NCBI RefSeq assembly: GCF_034702125.1
Contig: NC_085880.1
Coordinates: forward strand, 44,809,577 to 44,873,576
Length of the DNA: 64,000 bases
Direction of reading: 5' to 3'
Source of the DNA: Engraulis encrasicolus
Lineage: Eukaryota > Chordata > Actinopteri > Clupeiformes > Engraulidae
The position numbers and the translations under genes were made by a program. The notes below the pieces were generated by a model. That model saw only the letters and a list, made by a program, of their open reading frames with translations. It did no database searches and was not told the DNA's origin. Positions 23,755-35,436 of the stretch are shown piece after piece (within the stretch, counting starts at the first letter, position 1; the number at the start of each line of letters is the position of its first letter).

Positions 23755-24160
23755 CAGGAGGAGTTGGCTCTCATAAGATAGGGAGCCATTTTTTATATCA
23801 ATATACAAGGTTCTCCGTCATTGCTCCTCACTGGTGGAACAGTCTCCCAGAGGCAGCAAGACTAAGCACATCTCTTTCAGCCTTCAAGAAGCAAGTAAAG
23901 ACTCTCCTCTTTCGTGACCATCTACTGCACTAATGTATGAGCTGCCCTAGTCTCAGGCCAGACTCTTGACATGAATACTCTACTTTACCGAAAAAAAGAG
24001 AGAAAAAAAAGAACCTTTCTTTGCATCTGCACCGTTCTGTATATGTGTATTTCCTATGCACTTTGTATCTGCTAGTGATGTTGTCTATGCTTATGTCCTC
24101 GATTGTAAGTCGCTTTGGTTATAAAGTGTCTACAAAATTCAATGTAATGCAATAAAGGCA
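23755..24160 (+). mobile_element. LINE 3' end: RT C-terminal block plus tail
   Basis: The plus frame ending at 23933 contains YTRFSVIAPHWWNSLP, then STSLSAFKKQVKTLLF, the C-terminal signature of fish LINE polyproteins of the CR1/L2/jockey type. The 3' UTR continues to 'gtaagtcgctttggttataa' and an 'aatgtaatgcaata' tail at about 24150. It is 5'-truncated and lacks catalytic RT motifs. It differs from the LINE ends at 299-654 in both peptide and tail, so two LINE families are present. Confidence 0.75.
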
Positions 24161-24782
24161 GGATAGTATGGGTGATCTTCTTCCACACACCATTGGTAGA
24201 CAGTGCAGTGTATACAATGACTACTGGGACACATTTATTGTAAGGTGCCATCAGAAACTTTGCTCTGTGTGTACAGTAGCTTATGTAGTATATTATGTAC
24301 ATGACGTACCGTATTGTATGTCTGTCTGTGAAAATTAAATAAAAAACCCTAGATGATTACAGTTCAGGCTGCCAGGCAATAGTGCTTGAAATTTTATCAT
24401 GTTGTATATTTTTTACACAAAACATAGATTTAGACACTGGATTTAGAATAAAAGTCATGCCCACTGCGTAATATGGGGTCAAGCTACTATCAGTGATGTG
24501 TAATTTCCCTGCGCTATAAAAGGCAAAGTGTTGAAATGAAAAGCCACTTGGGAGCGGAGAGAGAGCCCGGTCCTTTGTGAACTGAGCCAAATGATGAGGG
24601 CTCATTACCAAAGGGTGGGAATTCCCATGGCGATGAGACGGATGCCGCGGTGGCCCTTTAAGAGCGCAGGGTGCACTGAGACGCTGGAGCGGAAGCTAAT
24701 GGCAGCTAATGTGTTCAAACTCAGGTGGTGGTTACACATATGAGGATATTTTTTATTTTTATTTATTTACATTTTTAAAGTA
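24161..24782. other. No gene recognised
   Basis: Unassigned sequence. Nothing exon-like is seen. Confidence 0.4.
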
Positions 24783-24960
24783 TTTTGAGGGGGGCTTTTA
24801 AGCCTTTATTATTTTTTACATGACAGGATAGTGGAGGAGAGACAGGAAGCGAGTTGGTAGAGAGAGAGATGGGGAAGGGACGGCAAAGGACCTGGGCCGT
24901 AGCAGACAAGTGCCCAACTGTTAGCGTCATGGTAGGGCCTATGCGGATATTTCCACAAGC
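24783..24960 (-). mobile_element. SINE-like repeat family H, copy 1
   Basis: 'ggggcttttaagcctttatt', 'gacaggatagtgg', 'gagagacaggaag' and 'gagagatggggaaggg' are shared in order with copies at 25015 and 33786. The tRNA-like B box is decayed here but intact in the 33786 copy. Confidence 0.65.
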
Positions 24961-25014
24961 ACAAGGAGGACACAAGATAATGAGTTGAACACAGAGAGTG
25001 TCTGTGACTAGTCC

Positions 25015-25165
25015 TTTTTTTAAAGTACTGTAATTTTGGGTGCTTTTAAGCCTTTATTATTTTTTACATGACAAGACAGTAGAGGAGAGACAGGAAGGAG
25101 TAGGGAGAGAGAGACGGGGCATATGACCCATGCCGCAGTGGAACTGGGGTCGCCGGCACAGTAGC
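25015..25165 (-). mobile_element. SINE-like repeat family H, copy 2
   Basis: Shares 'gcttttaagcctttattatt' and 'gagagacaggaag' with the copy about 230 bp to its left; the pair may be a local duplication or two insertions. Confidence 0.65.
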
Positions 25166-25194
25166 CCAGCAGGCCCTGAGACTGGTCTTAATGC

Positions 25195-25345
25195 TCAGCA
25201 TGGACTACAAGCAGGACTGGAACTCTGGCATACAGGGCATTTCCCAGTGGGCCCACAGTCATCAGGGGCTTCTGCTCACAGCTTATGCTGTCATCATATT
25301 TGTTGTGTTTTCATAGACACTGGCCCACAATTTCAAAGGCCCAGG
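25195..25345. mobile_element. Fragment of the 'CCAGTCCAGCCCTG' hAT-like family
   Basis: 'caggactggaactctggcat' followed by 'gggcatttcccagtgggccc' is the diagnostic left end and inner block of this family. The right end is not clear. Confidence 0.55.
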
Positions 25346-25377
25346 GCCTTTGTTTGGGGTGCTCAGTCCCAAGTGCA

Positions 25378-25739
25378 AATACTGTAGCAGCTTCTTAGTG
25401 CAGATGGGGTCACCGGCGAGCCTATTTACTATTAGCTGAAAATACTCAACTACATCATAACAACATTGCCATGACATTACTGAGAGCAGTGGTGTAGTCT
25501 ACGTAGAACACAGGTATACGGAGTATACCCACTTCTAAATGTTAGGGGCTTCAGTATACCCACTTAAAATAGATTGATCCATTATTTAGAATAGCATAAA
25601 TATATACAGTATACCCACTTCAAAAAATGCTCGAATATACAGTATACCCACTTCAAAAAAGTAGACTACACCACTGACTGAGAGCCCTAAGTAACAGATG
25701 AACACACAGCCATTACAATGTTGGTGACAGTAAGTGTAT
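25378..25739 (-). repeat. Dispersed repeat family D, copy 4, split by a hAT element
   Basis: Read on the minus strand it shares 'gaccccatctgcactaaga' and 'gttgttatgatgtagttgag' with the copy at 11072. A family A hAT element (25487-25676) interrupts it. Confidence 0.75.
25487..25676. mobile_element. hAT-type MITE, family A, copy 3, nested
   Basis: Ends CAGTGGTGTAGTCTAC and GTAGACTACACCACTG are flanked by a perfect 8-bp duplication actgagag (25479-25486 and 25677-25684). Length is 190 bp, close to the 184 bp of copy 1. It sits inside family D repeat. Confidence 0.93.
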
Positions 25740-26842
25740 GACATAGACTCTGCAGTAAGGGCTTAAGGACCCCTCTGTGACAATGACCACTGTGAGGAGA
25801 GAATCAAGCTTCCGCAGCCTATACCTCACTCAGGCTATTTGGAATAATATTATTAATGTGACACAAGATAATAAATGGCCATGAAATCCCAACACTTGTG
25901 TCCCATTCAGCAAGCACACAGTCCATAGCCACCCAAGAGTACTGTACCTAATGTAGCTGGCATGAAGTTTAAAAAAACTAACCAAAATTATATTTATTTA
26001 TTTAATTTGGTCCCACGGCATGTACAGGTCATGGAGTGTACTCTTTCTGTCACTGTATCTTGAGAAAGTAACAGAGCGTGACATGTTGGAAAAGCATAGT
26101 GCAAAACAGCTATTGTTTAGATTTCGGCAGATGAATGACAAGGAATTTTGAAATACAAAATGAATGCTCCCTGATGGGAACTAAAACTAACATAAAGTGC
26201 ATAACAATATTGTAGCCTACTATATAGGTATAACTATGCGTTCTTAAGACAAATGCTGATGAGACGTGGCACTGCATAGTTTACCCTGTCCTTCTCGTTT
26301 GGGTGGGGTTTTGTACTGTATGCCATGTCTTTCTGTGCTAAATTGCTCTGCTGTAATCTGATACTGTATTTTCATGGCTCCTACATTTGTTTAAGAACAA
26401 ATATAAATATAAAATATTAAGTGTAATTTATCAATATGAAAGAAAACGAGACAATACATAAATAAGAAAACATATAGTGATATTACTAGCATGAATATGC
26501 CCATCAAATGTGTTTCTCATGCAAGAGCGAGTTTAAAAAGAAAACCACTAAACTGGACATTTAGAAGTTCAAAAACAAGGACTGAGGCCTGTATTTTTGT
26601 TCACCGTGTGAAACTTGTCTGCCCACTCAGTATAATGTGTGAAAGGTACACGCCTGTGGTCAAAAGTGTAGGTTTGGATTTGAAAGTGGTGGGGACATTA
26701 CTATGGCAAATGGTCCAGGTTAGCTATTTTTGCATTATATTTGTCAAAACGTGGTGGGGATAACTTAAGTTCATCTGAAAAGTGCTAAGGACATTTCCCC
26801 ACCATCCACACCAAAAATTACACCCACGCCTGTGGTGTAGGT
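25740..26842. other. No gene recognised
   Basis: AT-rich, unassigned sequence. The 90-residue open frame at 26491-26763 has no recognisable domain. Confidence 0.45.
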
Positions 26843-27191
26843 CAGTGGTTCCCAACCTTTTTCTTCAGGGACCCATGTTTTTACCATTGTAAGGTTTGGT
26901 GATCCAACTGCGCGAGCGCCCGCACGAGAGGGAGTCACATTCCTTAGAAAACTCATTTTAGTTATTTTATTCCTCAATTCGTCTTTGGTCAAATATAGAA
27001 CAATGCTTAATGTAGCACTTACATTTTGTTGCCTCTATGCATATAGTTAAATAAATGCTTGTCATTTATTCAACATGGGCTTTATATGGTATTTAAAATT
27101 AAACCCCTTAAAATCAAGAAGGCTTCGCGACCCCCTTTGGATCTTTGGGGACCCATAGGTTGGGTCCCGACCCATAGGTTGGGAACCACTG
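26843..27191. mobile_element. hAT-type MITE, family J, copy 1
   Basis: Ends CAGTGGTTCCCAACC and GGTTGGGAACCACTG are perfectly inverted. The flanks gtgtaggt (26835-26842) and gtgtagga (27192-27199) match at 7 of 8. The interior includes 'tcaattcgtctttggtcaaa', shared with 56474-56833. Confidence 0.9.
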
Positions 27192-27235
27192 GTGTAGGAG
27201 GTAGTGGGCAAGAGAGAGGCTCTGCTGCTGTTATT

Positions 27236-27498
27236 CAGGGCCGCTGCTAAGGTACTGGAGGTCCTAAGCATAACTGGTCAGGAGGCCCCCCTCATAATTA
27301 TCCCCTTAAGACACGGCATTATGAATGAGCTGTTACCAGAATGGCAATGACCAAGTCGTAATGTATTACTAAAGGCCCGGTGCACTGTCACAGTAGTGTA
27401 ATACTATAGTAATTAACTTTCAATGTCTATTTAGTGTGCCACAGGAGGTACGGCACGCATTAAGGGGCTACATAATAATAGTAATAATAATAATAGTA

Positions 27499-27539
<41 letters not shown>

Positions 27540-27706
27540 CTACTAACTAATAACAATGTGCTTTCTGATGTAATTCAATATTTTTTTCCATTACTTTTTT
27601 TCCTCAATCTCAATTTAAGAGGCCCCAATTTTGGGGGCAAAGTGGTTGGTGCCCCAAGCACTGGTTGGTGCCCTAAGCACTAACTGTATGTCTAGAGATG
27701 GCCCTG
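27236..27706. mobile_element. hAT-like element, decayed, with an internal (AAT)n array
   Basis: The left end CAGGGCCGCTGCTAAGG and the right end GAGATGGCCCTG resemble hAT termini; flanking 8-mers match poorly. Internal 'ggtgccccaagcac' and 'ggtgccctaagcac' are tandem. Confidence 0.5.
27475..27537. repeat. (AAT)n microsatellite with AGT variants
   Basis: About 20 trinucleotide units. Confidence 0.95.
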
Positions 27707-27847
27707 GTGTTTTTCATCCCTTTGCTAGCCCTAATCCCCGGCATACCCATTACACTTCAATTAGCCAAACACGGCCGTGTAGCACCTCATAAATGTAACG
27801 CTATCTACTCTTATCTACTACGTCTGTACATACTGTACTGTTCATAT

Positions 27848-27892
27848 GTAGAGTAGAGTAGAGTAGAGTAGAGTAGAGTAGAGTGGAGTACT
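27848..27892. repeat. (GTAGA)n microsatellite
   Basis: About nine pentanucleotide units; the last carries GTGGA. Confidence 0.95.
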
Positions 27893-29635
27893 TTTATGAA
27901 TCCCGAGGGAAATTCAGGTGTCTGACAGATTACATACATAGATAGGCCTACAAGACATGCTGTAGATACAAGACGTACACAAAGACCGAATAAACATAAA
28001 CATGTACACTAAGCCTGTTAAAGCCGTTAAGGCACATAATGTTACATACTGTTACAAACATTGTTACCTTGCACTTGAAAGATCTGTAAGAAGGGCTGTG
28101 AAGGGAGTGTAACTCCATGATACTGTACTTGATTTATAGAGGTCGGCATCTAATAGTACAAAGCCTACATAGGCTATACTGTATATATTTCATATTTCCA
28201 ATGTGAAAAATAGGTGTGCTGCCTTTGAACTTTAAATTGGATTTCAATAAACAGCTTTGACTTTCACATTGCCCTCTCCCCCCTGTGTGTGTGCGCGTGT
28301 GTGTGTCTTTCCCATTGGCAAGATTTACCTCAAAGCGTGGGGTGTCATTTTCGCAATTGTTCATTTGATCCCTTACACGACACGTGGCAGCAATCAGGCG
28401 CAGACAAAAGAGACACACGCGCCGGCTTTTCTCTGCTGTGAGAGAGAGAGGGAGAGAGGCGGCTCATTTGACACCTACTTCCACGAGGTGTCATAAGGAC
28501 GGTACTTGAACAGATTAGCTTACTGTCCCCCAGGTGGAAACAGATGGGACTGCGTGTCAGAGAAAACTGTGACATCTGACGCATATTTCATTAATATGGC
28601 CTGTTCTACTACAGCACAGCACACGCCACGCCACGCGCCGCGGCGGCTAGGAAGCTCTATTGTCACAGACGCACCTGGCCCCACCCAACCATCCATCTGG
28701 TAAATTTGTCATTTTCTTCATCTATGGACGCGTGCAAGGTGACACTGATCCTCCCGCCCCCACCGCCCCCCTCTGTGACACCCGTTCATTATTGATGACG
28801 ACTACTTGTGACCCGTGTGTGGTCCATTGCTTGCACACGTGCCCTCTGCCTGAACAAACCTGCTGTTTGATGATGAACCAACAGCGTCTGTCTGTGTGTG
28901 TGTGCCATTACTTGACGCGTGTAGCCACAAAGGATCATATTACACAAATATGGCGTATTGTTGTATAGCCCGTGGCGTGGGGCTGAAACACTGCCTTTGA
29001 CCCCCCTGACATACTGCATTCAGAGGAAGCCATATTACATGGAAACACTATCTTATGATGAACATGGTAATGGCACTGTAAGCACTTCAATTAGGCACTG
29101 ACAATAACGCGACTGAACATCTTTTGGAAGCCAAATAAGTTCATTTGGCCACCTGTAAACAGGCTATTAAAGGCGTACAGGATTTTCTTACTGAATGTGA
29201 CGTGTGTTTGAGCTGATCCTTAATAATGCAATACGATACGTTTGATCATATACACCCCATATGGTAATTGTGGTGGTTTTAGGGTGTTATGTTGCCAATA
29301 AAATGAAAATAAAAGATAATGACACTGTATATGGGGCAATAGTTTGAAAGACCTGCACAGAAGAAACTGACCTAAAAATGTTGTGTGTTGTTCTGTCAAT
29401 TTCTGAGAAACTACATGTAATTTAATCTCTTTCATTATTGTAACTTGAAAGAGTAGTGGCACTGCCTAACCACACCTACTAGCAACATGTCATAACCCAA
29501 GTTCACACAACTTTTAATCACAGATTAATAAAATGATTGATAAGACAATTCCAGTGATAGATAAGGCCATTTAATTATCATATCGGCATATAACAAGGGG
29601 CCAAGCAATGACGCCAAAGCTGAACATACTACAGT
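27893..29635. other. No gene recognised
   Basis: Mostly unique-looking sequence with few repeats, including a GC-richer part near 28640-28770. No exon could be supported. It is one of the least repeat-rich stretches and could hold regulatory sequence, but I see nothing specific. Confidence 0.4.
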
Positions 29636-29720
29636 TATAATAATAATAATAATAATAACAATACACATATTTACTTTTTTATAGCGCTTTTCTTAACACT
29701 CAAAGACACTTTGCAGGATC

Positions 29721-30864
29721 CAGGGGTGGTCTGGGACTGAAAACAAGGTCGGGCATTTTTGGCACAGACCAGCACCTCACACAGTCCCCCTGCTTTTCTA
29801 CCAGATTATGATTCGCTCAGACCACTGTCTAATTTTGAGATAGGCCAGTGGGTCGTCCCATGAAAAATTGAGGGCTGGTGTCTATGGAAAAAAAACGAAT
29901 AAACACAAAATAACAACAAAAAAAACAGCAACAGCATTGGCCCTGAGGACTGTCAGCCCACTGGGAAAATGCACCTGTAGGCCTGATGACCAGTCCAGCC
30001 CACCAGGAAAATGCCCTGTATGCCAGATGACCAGTCCAGCCCACCAGGAAAATGCACCTGTGACCAGTCCAGTCCACTGGGAAAACGCACCTGTATGTCA
30101 GATGACCAGTCCAGTCCACTGGGAAAACGCACCTGTATGTCAGATGACCAGTCCAGTCCACTAGGAAAATGCACCTGTATGCCAGATGACCAGTTCAGCC
30201 CACTGGGAAAATACCCTGTATGCCAGATGACCAGCCCAGCCCACTGGGAAAATGCCCTGTATACCAGATGACCAGTCCAGTCCACCGGGAAAATGCCCTG
30301 TATGCCAGATGAGCAGCTCAGCCCACTGGGAAAATGCCCTGTATGCCAGATGAGCAGCTCAGCCCACTGGGAAAATGCCATGTATACCAGATGACCAGTT
30401 CATCCCACCGGGAAAATGCCCTGTATGTCAGATGACCAGTCCAGTCCACTGGGAAAATGCACCTGTATGTCAGATGACCAGTCCAGTCCACTAGGAAAAT
30501 GCACCTGTATGCCAGATGACCAGTTCAGCCCACTGGGAAAACGCACCTGTATGCCAGATGACCAGTCCAGCCCACCAGGAAAATGCCCCGTATGCCAGAT
30601 GACCAGTCCAGCCCACCAGGAAAATACCCCGTATGCCAGATGACCAGTCCAGCCCACCAGGAAAATGCCCCGTATGCCAGATGACCAGTCCAGCCCACCA
30701 GGAAAATGCCCCGTATGCCAGATGACCAGTCCAGTCCACTGGGAAAACGCACCTGTATGTCAGATGACCAGTCCAGTCCACTAGGAAAATGCACCTGTAT
30801 GTCAGATGACCAGTTCAGCCCACTGGGAAAATACCCTGTATGCCAGATGACCAGCCCAGCCCAG
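29721..30864. mobile_element. hAT-like element enlarged by a minisatellite
   Basis: The left end is CAGGGGTGGTCTGGGACTG. The flank gcaggatc (29713-29720) recurs as gcaggagc (30865-30872), 7 of 8. The left 230 bp is ordinary MITE sequence. The remainder is a tandem array of the family's right-terminal block (see 29949-30864). Relatives without expansion (22016-22218, 40699-40938) are 200-240 bp, so this one has grown about five-fold. Confidence 0.7.
29949..30864. repeat. 41-42 bp minisatellite, about 21 units
   Basis: Units run 'atgccagatgaccagtccag' + 'cccaccaggaaaatgccctg' + 't'. Two unit types are visible: 41 bp ending GCCCTGT or GCCCCGT, and 42 bp ending GCACCTGT. The 42-bp form preserves reading frame, which creates long but meaningless open frames on both strands. 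A run of three or four successive variants recurs (near 30090-30250, 30420-30560 and 30720-30862). Confidence 0.95.
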
Positions 30865-30890
30865 GCAGGAGCTCAGCCTACTGAGGATCA

Positions 30891-31258
30891 TTTAAAGGGA
30901 CACTGCAGGAAATGGTCAAAAAAGCTACTGCAACTATGCTGCTCATTGAAACTGTGCTGCCTATTGCCAAATTTGATCTTTACATGAAAGTATACTAAGT
31001 AATAAACACATATTTTCTAGTATGGTTCAAGTAGAGTCATTTTTGCAGCTAAAAATGGCTGTTATTGGAAATTCAAAATGGCGGACCATGGAGAAGATCC
31101 CCCTTTTCATGTATGAAAAGTGCAATTTTTCCAGTCATAATGAATACTTGGAATTTGATGGTGGTGGTAAGTATTCATGAAAAAGGTAACATTAGTGAAT
31201 GGGCAGCATGAATTCTGGAAATAAACAACTAAAAATCTCACACAGTGTCAATTTAAAG
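30891..31258 (+). mobile_element. MITE-like repeat family G, full copy
   Basis: The left end TTTAAAGGGACACTGCAGG and the right end ACACAGTGTCAATTTAAAG are inverted. The right two thirds match 14437-14660. The TTTAAA at both ends could reflect TTAA targeting (piggyBac-like), but this is not proven. Confidence 0.7.
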
Positions 31259-31571
31259 AGTGTATTCAATTGTAGTAGGTGTGTGTGGTTTCAAAAGTGT
31301 ATTCAACTGCAGTAGTAGATGTTTTGCGTACAATTTTGAATAATTGCCTTGATTGTATCTAACACAGCCGTTCGGGTACAGAGATGTGCAAAAGTGCTCC
31401 ATCGTGAAATGTACAGTAACATTGTAAATGTCCATCAGCAGTTTACTTCTGTTCTCCTTGCTTGCGTAACGTTTCACTTTTCCAACTCACCAACTATCAG
31501 ATCACTTTCTCCTCATGTTCCTCCTGAAGTGTCACAGTATCCCACTGTAGCGTCTGGGAAAGAAAAATGAA

Positions 31572-31800
31572 CAATTGCTTTAAAATATGTAGAGAGCAGA
31601 GAGAGGGTCCGAGGCACTCTGAAGTAAAGTAAAAAGTCCTTTATGATGTCCCACTCGGAAAAATAGAAGACTTTAAACTTTACTTCAGAGTGCCTCGGAC
31701 CCTCTCTCTGCTCTCTAGATGTAGCCTATTCCTCTGAACACGATGAGCACTCCCCACAGACCCAACTCTACCTCTCGCTCTCTCAATTGCTTAAAAATGT
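31572..31800. mobile_element. Foldback (hairpin) element 1
   Basis: A perfect 39-bp inverted repeat (31591-31629 and 31678-31716, starting agagagcagagagagggtcc) flanks a 48-bp core. A 67-bp non-palindromic tail follows. A direct repeat flanks the whole: caattgctttaaaa (31572-31585) against caattgcttaaaaa (31784-31797), one mismatch. The direct repeat length fits target-primed retrotransposition better than cut-and-paste DNA transposition. Confidence 0.75.
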
Positions 31801-33395
<1,595 letters not shown>

Positions 33396-33646
33396 GTTTA
33401 ATGTGTCCTGGAGCGACATATAGGCCTACGCTGCATTCAGGTTCTTGAGATTTTAGCTGTTTCATTAAAAATGTGGGTACGTTAGAGCTGAAATAACACA
33501 TTGTAGTGCAAAATGAAGGCTTTTAAATCTAGCTTTTAAATGCAACTTAGTTCATGTTTTTATGTGCTTCGGAGGCTAAGATATTTAGGTTTTAATAGGG
33601 AGAGGGCACCTTTTCCCAAAAAGGGCCAAGGCTAAAATGGGTCAAT
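33396..33646 (-). mobile_element. piggyBac-type MITE fragment, copy 2
   Basis: Reverse complement of the interior of 1116-1416: 'ctaagatatttaggttttaa' and 'tcctggagcgacatata' are the counterpart blocks. Neither terminal TTAA is preserved. Confidence 0.65.
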
Positions 33647-33785
33647 GTAGATAAATAGGTTTTCCATACATTCAAGAGTTTTTCATACTATCAAGAGTAC
33701 AAAAAATAATGTGCCAAAGTATGTTGTCACCTGCCTGAGTGATGGGGAGTTGTTGTGGTTTAAAAATATATATTTCAAAAATGTT

Positions 33786-33955
33786 TTTTGGGGCTTTTTG
33801 CCTTCATTTGAGACAGGACAGTGAAGACATGACAGAAAGCCAGTGGGGAGAGAGAGACGGGGAAGGGTTGGCAAAGGCCCTGGGCTGGAATCGAACCCGG
33901 GTCAGCCATGTAGCACTAGAGTGCTCTTCTGTTAGCACAGCGTCAAACTCCAATG
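33786..33955 (-). mobile_element. SINE-like repeat family H, copy 3, with B box
   Basis: On the minus strand GGGTTCGATTCCAG (about 33885-33900) is an intact polymerase III B box. The remaining 'gagacaggacagtgaag' and 'gagagacggggaagggttgg' match the copies at 24783 and 25015, which supports a tRNA-derived SINE. Confidence 0.65.
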
Positions 33956-34490
33956 TTTTACATAAATAATCTCCATGTATACAAAATAAATACATGTAAT
34001 TGTGGAGTTAAGGGTTGTGATGCAATGCCAAGCAATGCACAGGGAACCGTTTTGGCACAAGAGCAAAGTTGTAGCAAAAAGCAGAGGTGGCAGGACTTGT
34101 GGTGACAAGGGAAAGCTGAAAGTTGTCAGACCATTGTATAACATTAGGCTACATAACATTAAAACTCCTTCTTAGGCTGTACAACACTGCAAAAGTACTT
34201 TCACTTTGAGCTGTTTGCTTGCATTACATGTATAAACTACACATTCCAATGTTTTGCATGTAGGCCTCTGTATAGGTCCCCAATCAATTCAAAATAAATA
34301 AATGTAAATGGATTTTTCTGTTTGCATTTGAATAAGCATGCCTAACATATCTACAAATGCTGTTCTGCTGAAGACATTGTTTTTTTTCTCTACTGAATAG
34401 CAGCACAGCCACAAAAGCGTAACATTAATGTTTATCTGCTGTGTGTTCTTCCACAGCGCATCCTGGCAGCACGGGTCCCATTCCCCGTAA
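33956..34490. other. No gene recognised
   Basis: Unassigned sequence. Confidence 0.4.
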
Positions 34491-34741
34491 GGGGTCTTAC
34501 ACACCAAGGCGGTAAAGCGTCGCGGAACGGCCGCGTTTTTTACCGGCGTCGGTGAAAATACATTGAAACATATCTGTCCTTACACACCAACCGGCGGTAG
34601 TCGGGCGTCAGCGGCGCGGGAGCCGGCTCCGCGCCGCGCTGCATTTGGAAAATAGAACTCGAGCGTATTTTTCACGCCGGCGGCCGGCGGTGTCTCATTC
34701 AAATGAATGGCAAAGTAGCATGCTAGCTTTAGCTGTGCAAC

Positions 34742-35308
34742 CGTATCTCACTCATTTCGTGAAGTATTCACGAAAAAAATATATTAATTTTCGTGGTGCA
34801 TTCACGTTATTGCCCACCTTTCGTAAAGTCTTCACGAAAATAATAGATTAATTTTCACGCTGCCTATTCACTTGAATTGCCCGACTGTTGCCTAGCGACC
34901 CACTAGTTTGATGCCCTTTCGGTAGCCTACCGTCACATGGTAATCAAACATTTCAAACAAGCAATTTAGGGTTAGGTTTAGGGTCAAGGTTAGGGTTAAG
35001 GTTAGGGTTAAGGTTAGGGTTAGGTTTAGGTTTAGGTTTAGGTTTAGGGGACATAAGGCGTAAGTACCGAAAGGGCGTCGAATTAGTGAGTCCCAAGTGT
35101 ATCAGCAGTGTTCTGTCAGCACCCCCTCCCCACCCCGGCAGACGTTTGGATAACCATAGCAGCAGTGGGGCAATTCAAGTGAATAGGCAGCGTGAAAATT
35201 GATCTATTATTTTCGTGAAGACTTAACGAAAGGCGGGCAATAACGTGAATGCACCACGAAAATTAATATATTATTTTCGTGAAGACTTTACGAAAGGCGT
35301 GAGATAGG
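34742..35308. mobile_element. Large palindromic element with about 140-bp arms
   Basis: The left arm (34742-34885) and the inverted right arm (35165-35308) agree closely. Each arm repeats a 'cgtgaagtcttcacgaaaat'-like motif with 'taatattaattttcgtggtg'-like sequence. The centre is occupied by a separate TIR element (34897-35094). Confidence 0.75.
34897..35094. mobile_element. TIR element with telomere-like internal repeats, copy 1
   Basis: Inverted ends: 'cactagtttgatgccctttc' on the left and 'gaaagggcgtcgaattagtg' on the right. The body includes 'ggtaatcaaacatttcaaac', shared with 45895-46084, then a run of TTAGGG, TTAAGG and TTTAGG units (about 34966-35050). Confidence 0.85.
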
Positions 35309-35436
35309 GCTCACTGTGGGGAGGGTTTTGAACAGGACTGGCCGCGCACGCCGACGCTGTCAGTGTGAAAGGTAGAGAAAAACACGCCGGTCGAAACTAA
35401 GCAGAAAGGCCGCGTTCGTCCCGTGCTGGTTCCGTT

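Larger units (their letters stand above)
34491..35436. mobile_element. CpG-dense outer element carrying a nested palindrome
   Basis: Left part 34491-34740 begins 'ggggtcttacacaccaaggc' and is packed with CGGCG/GCCGG. Right part 35309-35436 (gccgcgcacgccgacgctg...) has the same unusual composition. The AT-rich palindrome 34742-35308 lies between them, so the outer unit appears to be one element split by insertion. The right end is not proven. The CpG density is unlike the rest of the window and should not be read as a promoter island. Confidence 0.5.

Noticed and set aside
23619..23757. N-terminal part of the open frame leading into the LINE block
   Set aside because: The first part resembles no LINE sequence and is probably flanking DNA that happens to be open.
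29829..30794. Long open frames of Trp/Gly-rich repeats on both strands
   Set aside because: They follow from the 42-bp (14-codon) minisatellite unit; both strands and several frames are open, and the 41-bp units break the frame.
29949..30864. CRISPR-like array
   Set aside because: Units are contiguous without unique spacers, in a eukaryotic setting and inside a transposon.
34500..34720. CpG-island promoter
   Set aside because: The CpG-rich sequence is split symmetrically around a palindromic insertion and belongs to a repeat; no adjacent exon.
34966..35050. Telomere end or chromosome-fusion scar
   Set aside because: The tract is short, degenerate, and bounded by inverted repeats shared with a second copy at 45895-46084, so it is part of a mobile element.
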